Below are positions 8,372-13,763 of a DNA stretch of 34,748 bases, piece after piece. This DNA is from a virus. The position numbers and the translations under genes are program-made. The stretch is from IMG/VR virus record IMGVR_UViG_3300021962_000340, positions 1 to 34,748 of that record, one strand, 5' to 3'. How positions within the stretch are numbered: the first letter of the stretch is position 1; each line of letters starts with the position of its first letter. The notes under the pieces were generated by a model. The model did not search any database and was not told the origin of the DNA. It saw only the letters and a list, made by a program, of their open reading frames with translations.

Positions 8372-8635
8372 ATCATATTTATTTGGTGGGCCCCCTCGGA
8401 GTCGAACCGAGCACCAACGAATTATGCTTACCACTACAACTTTCGTTGCCTGTTTCCAGTTTGTGGTCTGGACTATACCTTACCTTTACGGCTGTACCGT
8501 CTAGTCTCTACACCTTCCTATTTCTAGGTTTGGCTCGGTATTAGCATCAGTATTACCTGTTAAGCCTTCACCGAATTTGATACATTCTATTTTTAATCCT
8601 TAGACATATTAAAAGATTATGAAATTCTTCATAAT

Positions 8636-8643
8636 TATAAATA
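8636..8643 (+). promoter_or_regulatory. T4-type late promoter for the HNH gene
   Basis: An exact TATAAATA, the consensus for gp55-dependent late transcription, 39 bases before the HNH start codon. It directly follows a perfect eight-pair hairpin (ATTATGAA/TTCATAAT, 8617-8636) that could be intron P2 on the other strand. Confidence 0.65.
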
Positions 8644-8681
8644 TGAATGTGAATTAAAAACAACCCATTAGGATTAATCAT

Positions 8682-9050
8682 ATGTTAAAATGTATAACTT
8701 GTCAACAAAATTTAACTGGTAAAAAAACTAAATTTTGTTCTTTAAAGTGTAAAAATTCTTTCACAAATAATAAATTTCAAAATTATCAGACCCAACAAAA
8801 ACGAGGTCATGAAAGAAAAAAGAAACTTATCGAAATGAAAGGAGGAAAATGCGAGATTTGTTCATATAACAAAAATTTGTCCGCTCTGTGTTTTCATCAT
8901 AGAGACCCTAAAGAAAAAGAAACACCTTTAACCATTAGGGAATGTTCAAACAACACTTGGGATTCATTAGTGGAAGAAGTTTTGAAATGTAGACTTCTTT
9001 GCCACAATTGTCATATGGAAATTCATTTTCCTGAACATAATAACACTTAG
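8682..9050 (+). CDS. HNH homing endonuclease
   Basis: 122 residues. An N-terminal zinc ribbon (CITC...FCSLKC) is followed by an HNH nuclease domain: CEIC, then LCFHHRDP, then LLCHNCHMEIH, so the zinc cysteines and the catalytic His-His are intact. It lies inside the group I intron of tRNA-Ile2 but is coded on the strand opposite to the intron RNA, with its own late promoter at 8636-8643. Its stop is 13 bases from the intron end. HNH enzymes of this type cut intron-less alleles and spread the intron; that role is inferred from its position. A CTTAGAC repeat flanks the gene (8599-8605 and 9046-9052). Confidence 0.88.
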   Translation: MLKCITCQQNLTGKKTKFCSLKCKNSFTNNKFQNYQTQQKRGHERKKKLIEMKGGKCEICSYNKNLSALCFHHRDPKEKETPLTIRECSNNTWDSLVEEVLKCRLLCHNCHMEIHFPEHNNT

Positions 9051-9106
9051 ACTTCTCCTTTTAAGTTCGCTGCTCTAACCAACATGAGCTAGAGGCCCGT
9101 ATCTGG

Positions 9107-9188
9107 TGCGACTGGCCGGACTCGAACCGGCACGCCCGAAGGCGAGGGATTTTAAGTCCCTTGCGGCTACCTATTACGCCACAGTCGC
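9107..9188 (-). tRNA. tRNA-Leu(TAA)
   Basis: Class II cloverleaf with acceptor GCGACTG/CAGTCGC (seven pairs), anticodon loop CTTAAAA, a long variable arm CGCC-TTCG-GGCG, T arm GCCGG/CCGGC, discriminator A and an encoded CCA (9106-9104). Confidence 0.93.
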
Positions 9189-9202
9189 AATAAAAAGGGT
9201 GG

Positions 9203-9276
9203 AGCGGGCAACCAGATTCGAACTGGTACTGTCAGCTTGGAAGGCTGTCGTGCTAGCCGTTAAACACCATACCCGC
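9203..9276 (-). tRNA. tRNA-Gly(TCC)
   Basis: Acceptor GCGGGTA/TGCCCGC, D arm GTGT/GCAC, anticodon loop CTTCCAA, T arm ACCAG/CTGGT, discriminator T (the bacterial glycine identity base) and an encoded CCA. Confidence 0.93.
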
Positions 9277-9281
9277 AAAGA

Positions 9282-9752
9282 TCACGCTGCTAGACTTTTT
9301 AATCTATCAGCCGCATATGAAGCTGCAAACGCATTTGGTTTGACTAGAGGTACTACATTACACATTCCTTTTATATAGCCAATCGCTTCATTAATTACAA
9401 TACTAGAATTATACTCTTCTTTAGGATTAATGTCAAGATGTACTTCGATATCAACATCAATCATTGCCGAAAGTTGCAAATACATTTCAGCTACTTTATA
9501 AACTTCATTCATTAGTCGCATACGTGGTTTATTACGTGCTTGGTCATAATCACGTTCACGAGTAATTTGCCCAAAAATTTTACAACCATGTTTACTGTCC
9601 ATATGTACAACAATGGCTATAATGTAATCTGCATGCCACTGCCCTTTTACTTTAACCCTTTCGGAATCACAGCCGAGATATACTTTTGTATTTGGGCCGC
9701 AACTATCAATAAACTTTTTTACTTCTTCTAAGTCAATTTTTTTATTATACAT
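9282..9752 (-). CDS. RNase H-like phage protein (DUF458-like)
   Basis: 156 residues from the ATG at 9752, which has AAAGGA nine bases upstream; longer in-frame readings run into tRNA-Trp and are rejected. Acidic motifs on predicted strands (VYLGCDSERV near residue 27 and VEVHLDINP-type IEVHLDINP near 113) and a C-terminal PNAFAASYAADR suggest an RNase H-like fold with a possible metal site. The substrate is unknown. The gene sits between tRNA-Gly and tRNA-Trp, and a perfect sigma70-type promoter for the downstream tRNAs lies inside it. Confidence 0.6.
   Translation of the reverse strand: MYNKKIDLEEVKKFIDSCGPNTKVYLGCDSERVKVKGQWHADYIIAIVVHMDSKHGCKIFGQITRERDYDQARNKPRMRLMNEVYKVAEMYLQLSAMIDVDIEVHLDINPKEEYNSSIVINEAIGYIKGMCNVVPLVKPNAFAASYAADRLKSLAA
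9408..9436 (-). promoter_or_regulatory. Consensus sigma70 promoter feeding tRNA-Gly to tRNA-Met
   Basis: On the minus strand: TTGACA, exactly 17 bases, TATAAT, a perfect match. It lies inside the RNase H-like gene and would start transcription near 9401, ahead of tRNA-Gly, Leu, Ile2 and Met. Confidence 0.7.
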
Positions 9753-9766
9753 GTTACATCCTTTGG

Positions 9767-9837
9767 CCTCCCAGTACGGATTCGAACCGCAATCAAAAGT
9801 TTTGGAGACTTCTATGTTGCCTTTACACCACTGGGAG
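9767..9837 (-). tRNA. tRNA-Trp(CCA)
   Basis: Acceptor CTCCCAG/CTGGGAG, D arm GTGT/ACAT, anticodon loop CTCCAAA, T arm TGCGG/CCGTA, discriminator G (tryptophan identity) and an encoded CCA. Its 5' part overlaps the last 26 bases of the small Cys-containing gene at 9812-10087. Confidence 0.92.
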
Positions 9838-10087
9838 TATTTGCTATTAAACAATCTTCAGTTGACAGTATATCATAATATTCATCTTTTAGAATAGCTT
9901 GTTGAAATAATTCTTTATCTATTACCTCACGAGAACTTACTTCATCTATTTTATGTTGATTAAAAAGACGATTGTTTTCACACCATGGGCATCCACCATG
10001 ATGTTCGCAACTTGATGAAACATGTTGAGGTGTTCCGTCTTTCACATATTTTCCTGTTTTATATTGTTTTCTATAAGTTCTAGACAT
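9812..10087 (-). CDS. Small hypothetical protein with Cys/His cluster
   Basis: 91 residues from MSRTYRKQYKTGKYVKDGTP; the start at 10087 has AAGGATGGAG just upstream, whereas the longer reading runs through tRNA-Asn. The middle has CEHHGGCPWCENN (Cys, two His, two Cys), which could bind zinc. A charged helical part follows (IDKELFQQAILKDEYYDIL). The last nine codons lie inside tRNA-Trp, which suggests that the stop was set by the tRNA insertion. Family not recognised. Confidence 0.5.
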   Translation of the reverse strand: MSRTYRKQYKTGKYVKDGTPQHVSSSCEHHGGCPWCENNRLFNQHKIDEVSSREVIDKELFQQAILKDEYYDILSTEDCLIANTPSGVKAT

Positions 10088-10114
10088 AATCTCCATCCTT
10101 ATAAAAAGAATTGG

Positions 10115-10186
10115 CTCCCCAACAAGGTTTCGAACCTCGGACCCAAGCATTAACAGTGCTTTGCTCTACCCCTGAGCTATTGGGGA
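10115..10186 (-). tRNA. tRNA-Asn(GTT)
   Basis: Acceptor TCCCCAA/TTGGGGA, D arm GCTC/GAGC, anticodon loop CTGTTAA on an AAGCA/TGCTT stem, T arm CGAGG/CCTTG, discriminator G, encoded CCA. Confidence 0.94.
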
Positions 10187-10194
10187 ATAACTGG

Positions 10195-10268
10195 TCCGAG
10201 TAGAGAGATTTGAACTCCCGACCCACTGGTCCCAAACCAGTTGCGCTACCAGACTGCGCTATACTCGG
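10195..10268 (-). tRNA. tRNA-Pro(TGG)
   Basis: Acceptor CCGAGTA/TACTCGG, D arm GCGC/GCGC, anticodon loop TTTGGGA on an ACTGG/CCAGT stem, T arm GGGAG/CTCTC, discriminator A, encoded CCA. Its 5' end overlaps the last ten bases of the gene at 10259-10771. Confidence 0.94.
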
Positions 10269-10771
10269 ATTAATTTTACTTGTACAGTTTCCTTTATAGG
10301 AACTTGTCTTACATATTCTCCATCTGATTTTCTATTTGCCCACGATTTAAGTGGATATTTTAAAATTATATCTCCATCAATTATAACTGCTCTTGTGCAA
10401 TCATTATTTAATTGAACATATGCGACTTTATAATTTTCTTTTAGTTTAAAAGGAATCTTATCAATAAACTCTTTATCCCTTCGCCACTGATAATCTTTTC
10501 TTTCTATACAATTTATTTCTGAAAATGGAAAAGGTATATCCCCTTTCCAATTACCGTATCTAACTTCTATTTCCCAACAATGTACAACTTCATCTTTAGA
10601 ATTTAAAGTAAGTAAATCTATACCATATTTGTTTGGATTTTCAATCGTTTTTAAATTGTAATCTGAGAATTTTTTGTTTAGGAAATTTAACATTGCAGTT
10701 TTGCCTTTTGAGTCATAAACGTTATGCTCATTGGCGTCAAACTTCTTTATAGTTCCTAACATATCTCTCAT
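10259..10771 (-). CDS. Possible PD-(D/E)XK-type nuclease between tRNA genes
   Basis: 170 residues from MRDMLGTIKKFD (an ATG at 10762 is also possible). The segment YGIDLLTL, then VVHCWEIEVRYG, gives the Asp...Glu-x-Glu spacing of restriction-like nuclease folds, though the usual Lys of E-x-K is replaced. The C-terminal half is rich in Lys, Arg and aromatic residues. It lies between tRNA-Thr and tRNA-Pro and overlaps the latter by ten bases, a position typical of genes that arrived by insertion. The nuclease call is inference from the short motif. Confidence 0.4.
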   Translation of the reverse strand: MRDMLGTIKKFDANEHNVYDSKGKTAMLNFLNKKFSDYNLKTIENPNKYGIDLLTLNSKDEVVHCWEIEVRYGNWKGDIPFPFSEINCIERKDYQWRRDKEFIDKIPFKLKENYKVAYVQLNNDCTRAVIIDGDIILKYPLKSWANRKSDGEYVRQVPIKETVQVKLIRV

Positions 10772-10792
10772 TATATTAATCCATATATTTGG

Positions 10793-10863
10793 TGCCCCCA
10801 CCCGGAATCGAACTGGGAATTCATGATTACAAGTCAAGTGTTATACCATTTAACTATAGGGGC
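10793..10863 (-). tRNA. tRNA-Thr(TGT)
   Basis: Acceptor GCCCCTA/TGGGGGC, D arm GTTA/TAAC, anticodon loop CTTGTAA, T arm CCCAG/CCGGG with one A-C mismatch, discriminator A, encoded CCA. Confidence 0.92.
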
Positions 10864-10873
10864 GAAAACTTGG

Positions 10874-10945
10874 TGGACCGCTGGAGGATCGAACTCCAAC
10901 TTCCGCCGTGCAAAGGCGGCGTGCTCCCATTATCACTAGCAGCCC
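10874..10945 (-). tRNA. tRNA-Ala(TGC)
   Basis: Acceptor GGGCTGC/GCGGTCC (with two G-T pairs), D arm GTG/CAC, anticodon loop TTTGCAC on a CCGCC/GGCGG stem, T arm TGGAG/CTCCA, discriminator A, encoded CCA. The alanine G3-U70 identity pair is present. Confidence 0.93.
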
Positions 10946-11024
10946 ATTCTTCCTGCTTACCGTATACAGGATTACCCAAAGGTAACGGCTTAACTACATA
11001 AAGTCTCCCGACTTGATAAGATCA

Positions 11025-11053
11025 ATTATAACAATATATATTCAACTTGTCAA
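11025..11053 (-). promoter_or_regulatory. Consensus sigma70 promoter upstream of tRNA-Ala
   Basis: On the minus strand: TTGACA, 17 bases, TATAAT, a perfect match. Transcription would start near 11018 and run through tRNA-Ala, Thr, the nuclease-like gene, Pro, Asn and beyond. Confidence 0.75.
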
Positions 11054-11190
11054 TATTATTTTATGGCTACCATCACCTGTTTAAGAGCCTCGTGGCCCTC
11101 CTTCACTGGAATCCGTTGGCAAAACGGTTAGAAGGATTCGGTAGGCGCCCCGATGGTTGGGCGGATTTGCCATCATCAATTTTAACAGAG
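11054..11190 (-). other. Structured spacer without tRNA or gene
   Basis: No open frame or cloverleaf. Several short complementary segments are visible: CCGTT/AACGG around TTGCC, GAATCC with GGATTC overlapping it, GATGG/CCATC, and GTGGCTC (reaching into the adjacent repeat) with GGGCCAC. The 7-pair GTGGCTC/GGGCCAC match looks like an acceptor stem, but there is no T arm or anticodon arm between. It could be a structured RNA or the wreck of a tRNA gene. Confidence 0.4.
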
Positions 11191-11296
11191 CCACATTGAA
11201 ACACACTAAATGCTGCACTTTTTCACTCGGAGCTATCTACTATAACGTAGCGTACTGGCAGTCCTTGACCGATCTTCATAATGTGCTTCAATATGG
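11191..11296 (-). repeat. Spacer unit after tRNA-Tyr, bounded by 15-base inverted repeats
   Basis: On the minus strand it opens with CCATATTGAAGCACA (11296-11282, including the tRNA's own CCA) and closes with TGTGTTTCAATGTGG (11205-11191). The ends pair over all 15 positions, two of them G-U. The interior, about 76 bases, has no gene. The same arrangement occurs at 11378-11457. Confidence 0.7.
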
Positions 11297-11379
11297 TGGG
11301 TGCGGATGGAATCGAACCACCGGTGTTTCTCTGTCACTGATTTACAGTCAGCTGCCTTCGCCGCTCGGCACACGCACCC
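11297..11379 (-). tRNA. tRNA-Tyr(GTA)
   Basis: Class II cloverleaf: acceptor GGGTGCG/CGCACCC (perfect), D stem TGCC/GGCA, anticodon loop CTGTAAA, a variable arm of about 13 bases, T arm GGTGG/CCATC, discriminator A, encoded CCA. The 13 bases before position 1 and the 13 bases from the final A of CCA onward are perfectly complementary and would extend the acceptor stem in the precursor. Confidence 0.93.
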
Positions 11380-11457
11380 ATATTGAAGCACACTCTCGTC
11401 TCTTTCCGTCATCTGACCTTGGTCATCGGTACTTTGAAGGAATGTGCTTCAATATGG
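11378..11457 (-). repeat. Spacer unit between tRNA-Cys and tRNA-Tyr, bounded by 15-base inverted repeats
   Basis: On the minus strand it opens with CCATATTGAAGCACA (11457-11443, starting at the CCA of tRNA-Cys) and closes with TGTGCTTCAATATGG (11392-11378), a perfect inverted repeat that overlaps the first two bases of tRNA-Tyr. The inside has no gene. The shared 3' trailers of tRNA-Cys and tRNA-Tyr are identical for 17 bases. Confidence 0.75.
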
Positions 11458-11532
11458 AGCACAGAGTCGGATTCGAACCGACGGGGTTAGAGTTTTGCAG
11501 ACTCTTGCATTGGGCCTCTCTGCCATCTGTGC
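11458..11532 (-). tRNA. tRNA-Cys(GCA)
   Basis: Acceptor GCACAGA/TCTGTGC, D stem GCA/TGC region, anticodon loop CTGCAAA on an AGAGT/ACTCT stem, T arm GTCGG/CCGAC, discriminator T (the cysteine identity base), encoded CCA. Confidence 0.93.
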
Positions 11533-11542
11533 ATATAATTGG

Positions 11543-11634
11543 TAGTAGACTAGGGATTCGAACCCTACCGTTCCAGCCCATCTGACCAGTCTCCAGGGTT
11601 TATAAGACCCCGCCGCACACCAGTGCTGTCTACC
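11543..11634 (-). tRNA. Atypical class II tRNA-like gene, apparent anticodon TAT
   Basis: 92 bases. Acceptor GGTAGAC/GTCTACT, a strong T arm TAGGG-TTCGAAT-CCCTA, discriminator A and an encoded CCA are normal. The anticodon stem GGGGT/ACCCT closes a seven-base loop CTTATAA, which would give anticodon TAT (isoleucine, AUA). The D arm is odd (GCAC-TGGT-GTGC or GCA/TGC), and the variable region is about 27 bases, a class II length never expected for isoleucine. It may be a diverged Leu or Ser tRNA or a non-functional hybrid. Confidence 0.6.
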
Positions 11635-11640
11635 ATTTGG

Positions 11641-11725
11641 CGGAAGCGGTGAGATTCGAACTCACGGACCCTTTTGAGTCTCCAGTTTTCAAGACTGGTG
11701 GATTAAACCACTCTCCCACACTTCC
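11641..11725 (-). tRNA. tRNA-Ser(TGA)
   Basis: Class II cloverleaf: acceptor GGAAGTG/CGCTTCC, D stem GGA/TCC, anticodon loop CTTGAAA on a CCAGT/ACTGG stem, long variable arm, T arm GTGAG/CTCAC, discriminator G (serine identity), encoded CCA. First gene after the promoter at 11763-11790. Confidence 0.94.
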
Positions 11726-11762
11726 GAAAAACAAACTATTTTTTAAAGAACGTATGAATGTA

Positions 11763-11790
11763 ATTATACAGATATCGGTCTTACTGTCAA
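11763..11790 (-). promoter_or_regulatory. Consensus sigma70 promoter for tRNA-Ser, TAT-tRNA, Cys, Tyr
   Basis: On the minus strand: TTGACA, 16 bases, TATAAT. Both boxes are perfect. It lies just below the terminator at 11824-11852, so it restarts transcription for the tRNA block. Confidence 0.75.
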
Positions 11791-11823
11791 GCACATTTTT
11801 ATATTGTTGCATAGGAACAACAA

Positions 11824-11852
11824 AAACCCCTAGTCTTTCGATCTAGGGGTTT
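11824..11852 (-). terminator. Rho-independent terminator before the tRNA block
   Basis: A ten-pair stem (AAACCCCTAG/CTAGGGGTTT) with a nine-base loop, followed on the minus strand by TTTTTGTTGTT. It would stop transcripts arriving from the glycosyltransferase-like gene. Its left arm is also able to pair with the sequence at 11885-11897. Confidence 0.8.
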
Positions 11853-11897
11853 ATGTAATTTTTGGTATTTTACTTTACTAATTGTTACATAAACCCC
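11846..11897 (-). promoter_or_regulatory. Alternative (anti-terminator-like) hairpin
   Basis: GGGGTTTATGTAA (minus strand, from 11897) pairs perfectly over 13 bases with TTACATAAACCCC (11858-11846). The second segment also forms the left arm of the terminator, so only one hairpin can form at a time. This is the layout of a transcription attenuator; whether it is used is unknown. Confidence 0.45.
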
Positions 11898-12030
11898 TTT
11901 TCGACCATGACAGATTATCGCAACCAATAAATGGTTTGCGATACTCATGTGTTATCGATATGGCTTGTAACAAGTGAAACAAAATAAACTCCAAAATTAA
12001 TCTATGATAGGTATATAGGCGTTTTATAAA
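11898..12030. other. Non-coding region after the glycosyltransferase-like gene
   Basis: No gene is seen. It has an imperfect hairpin TATCGCAA/TTGCGATA with a bulged T (11914-11941) around an AT-rich loop, and a short CTTGT-A-ACAAG dyad near 11970. Together with the terminator and tRNA promoter it makes a roughly 300-base control region. Confidence 0.4.
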
Positions 12031-12774
12031 CTAAATTGATGCCCATTTACCATGTTCTATTGGAACCCAATGTCCAGGATCTCTAACTATTTCAAATGAA
12101 GTTGGTGGCCAAACAATGCCTCTTCGTTGTAAAACTGTCTGAAGTAAATATTCGGGATTATATTTTATTCCTTCGAGATATAATTCGTCAAACATATCGA
12201 TTGCATCACAGTAAATGTTCATAACATGAGGCAATCCAATGGCAAACTGATCACAAAAACCTGTATTATACCCTGCTATATTTACAATATAACCGTACCT
12301 TTGATTATTTGGTATATAGATTACATTCGGGTCTCGGTTCAAATATTCGAAAGCTAACCTTAAATCTATTTCTTCACTTAACCCTAAATCTGTCCTAGAC
12401 CTTATAACAAGATCATATGAACCTAGTTCTTTTCTCCAATTATTGCAATATTTTAAAATATTATATTGCTGCCAAACATTTAGAGGCGTACTATTATATG
12501 ATTCATAATTTCTGGGAAGAGAAGAAAAAGTTGAAGGGTCTAAAATCTCGACATATTTAATTTTGTGATTGGCAGGCAAATAGGGTTTTAATTTAATTAA
12601 AATATCATAAGAATTTTTTACTAACCAGTTTGGTGATATTTTTGGATCAAATCCATCTTCTCTTCTCCAAAAACAAATAAACCAATCTACGTCACTGTTT
12701 TTTAAATTGTTTATTTGAGAATCGAAATCGGCAGAAAATCTAGGATTTCCAGATAATAACAAAGCGGTTCGCAT
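12031..12774 (-). CDS. Glycosyltransferase-like protein (putative)
   Basis: 247 residues. The start MRTALLLSGNPRF and later DWFICFWRR, YDLVIRSRTDLGL and QFAIGLPHVMNIY follow a family of phage and bacterial proteins with an N-terminal nucleotide-binding strand and an SRTD acidic site, usually annotated as glycosyltransferases. A C-terminal YLLQTVLQRRGI segment fits this family. It is the last gene of the accessory operon, one base after... the metallopeptidase gene stops just upstream with the two frames nearly touching. The substrate is unknown: virion, DNA or host surface glycosylation are all possible. The call rests on pattern resemblance. Confidence 0.5.
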   Translation of the reverse strand: MRTALLLSGNPRFSADFDSQINNLKNSDVDWFICFWRREDGFDPKISPNWLVKNSYDILIKLKPYLPANHKIKYVEILDPSTFSSLPRNYESYNSTPLNVWQQYNILKYCNNWRKELGSYDLVIRSRTDLGLSEEIDLRLAFEYLNRDPNVIYIPNNQRYGYIVNIAGYNTGFCDQFAIGLPHVMNIYCDAIDMFDELYLEGIKYNPEYLLQTVLQRRGIVWPPTSFEIVRDPGHWVPIEHGKWASI

Positions 12775-13278
12775 TTACTTCCATTTTATTTGAGTTTTAG
12801 TTATAGATTGGTCAGGATTAGAAATGTCTCTGAAAATGTTCCAAAGTTGTTCTTTAATTACAAATTTATTGAATAGTGCAATTTCAATACTATAAGCTTC
12901 CATTTCCCATGGGTGATGGTAATAATCTACAGTTTCAGAATCTATTGGAGTACCCATCCATTTTGAAAGACTTTCGTTCGTTTCACCTTTTGCGTACTGT
13001 TTCACATGTACCATTTCATGTGCCAGTGTTCTGAGAATTTCTCTGGCACCTATCCAAGGGTGAACTTCAATTAAAAACATTCTAGGTTTATTAGATGCAT
13101 TATAATCTTGTATACACGCTTGCCCATAATATGGCATTTTATGATTAAACTTTATGGTCAAATTAATATTATTTCTAAGTTTTTTACTTGATATAAGGTA
13201 TTGCCCGTAAAAATGTATTGCTTTTTTTACGTAGGGTGTAAAGTTTCTGTCGGGGCTTTTTATTACTTTCAAGTTCAT
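12775..13278 (-). CDS. SprT-like zinc metallopeptidase (putative)
   Basis: 167 residues. The zinc site HEMVHVKQ (HExxH) follows a helix ILRTLA, as in SprT/gluzincin-type peptidases, and a later HHPWEMEAY could give the third ligand. The N-terminus is basic with beta strands (NLTIKFNHKMPYYGQACI). The function in the phage is unknown; cleavage of host proteins or DNA-protein crosslinks would be inference. It directly precedes the glycosyltransferase-like gene in the same direction. Confidence 0.65.
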   Translation of the reverse strand: MNLKVIKSPDRNFTPYVKKAIHFYGQYLISSKKLRNNINLTIKFNHKMPYYGQACIQDYNASNKPRMFLIEVHPWIGAREILRTLAHEMVHVKQYAKGETNESLSKWMGTPIDSETVDYYHHPWEMEAYSIEIALFNKFVIKEQLWNIFRDISNPDQSITKTQIKWK

Positions 13279-13334
13279 CAGCTACTCCGCAGTTTATACT
13301 CTATTTAGAGGTGACTACGTTTCACCTGGTGAAA

Positions 13335-13763
13335 TTATATCTTATTTACCTTAACTCCTGCTTTTTGTAAGAAGTGTAAGCCGTCTTCACTACGATAGGT
13401 ATTGCGATAATACACGGTATTAATACCAGACTGATATACCAGTTTTGCACAATCCAAACAAGGAGCATGAGTGACAAAAAGAGAAGCGCCGAGGCCAGAT
13501 TCAGTTGATTTTGCCAATTTAGCGATAGCATTTGTTTCAGCATGAAGCACCTCAGGTTTAGTTTTTAATGTAACAGTCCATTTATCATCAATGATTTCAT
13601 CTTCACAATCATTATTCCAACCTGATGGCATTCCGTTATAGCCAATAGAGATGATGCGATCATCTTTTACAATAATCGCACCAACATGAAGGCGCCTTGC
13701 AGAACTCAATTCCGCAAAAGTTTCCGCTGTCTTCATATAAGCCTGAACGAACTTATCTTTCAT
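13335..13763 (-). CDS. cd: dCMP deaminase
   Basis: 142 residues. Zinc motifs HAETNAIAKL (His and catalytic Glu) and HAPCLDCAKLV (two Cys) are intact, and SARRLHVGAIIV with SIGYNGMPSGWNND is the deoxycytidylate deaminase signature. It makes dUMP for thymidylate synthesis and feeds phage DNA synthesis. It lacks the zinc-binding N-terminal extension seen in T4 Cd (193 residues). The ATG overlaps the rubredoxin stop (ATGA), so it is translated together with the redox pair. Confidence 0.93.
   Translation of the reverse strand: MKDKFVQAYMKTAETFAELSSARRLHVGAIIVKDDRIISIGYNGMPSGWNNDCEDEIIDDKWTVTLKTKPEVLHAETNAIAKLAKSTESGLGASLFVTHAPCLDCAKLVYQSGINTVYYRNTYRSEDGLHFLQKAGVKVNKI

Larger units (their letters stand above)
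8427..9063 (-). mobile_element. Group I intron (IC3-like, cyanobacterial tRNA-Leu type) carrying an antisense HNH gene
   Basis: About 637 bases. The catalytic core is at the 3' end of the intron: P3 TGTATC/GGTACA (8579-8584 with 8493-8498), P4 TCGGT/ACCGA, a P6a hairpin CCTA-GAAA-TAGG, P7 GACTA/TAGTC (8502-8506 with 8471-8475), P9.1 CAAC-GAAA-GTTG (8437-8448), and a terminal G at 8427. The GAAGGTGTAGAGACTAGACGG stretch and the TATAGTCC strand closely follow the Anabaena tRNA-Leu intron as I recall it. P1 could form from CTT with GAG just inside the intron, or AACT with GGTT beyond the HNH gene. The HNH gene lies between the 5' splice site and P3, on the opposite strand. Confidence 0.85.
8387..9098 (-). 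tRNA. tRNA-Ile2(CAT), split by a group I intron
   Basis: The 5' exon (9098-9064) has GGGCCTC, D arm GCTC/GAGC and half of the anticodon stem, ending GCGAACT. The 3' exon (8426-8387) begins CATAATTCGT and has T arm CTCGG/CCGAG, GGGGCCC, discriminator A and an encoded CCA. Joining them gives a seven-base loop CTCATAA, and the product closely matches bacterial tRNA-Ile2, which reads AUA after lysidine modification of C34. The intron lies between T33 and C34. Identity as Ile2 rather than Met is from overall resemblance to E. coli Ile2. Splicing is needed to make this tRNA. Confidence 0.8.

Noticed and set aside
8297-8527. Plus-strand open frame across 8297-8527
   Set aside because: It reads through tRNA-Met, the Ile2 3' exon and the intron core on the wrong strand and has no ribosome binding site or family features.
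11157-11585. Plus-strand open frame across the tRNA-Tyr/Cys region
   Set aside because: It is the antisense of tRNAs and repeats; its sequence has typical anti-tRNA segments (such as FEPT or RTLPF patterns).
13311-13326. Palindrome TTTCACC-T-GGTGAAA near 13320 as a terminator
   Set aside because: No T tract follows on either strand, so it was not called a terminator.
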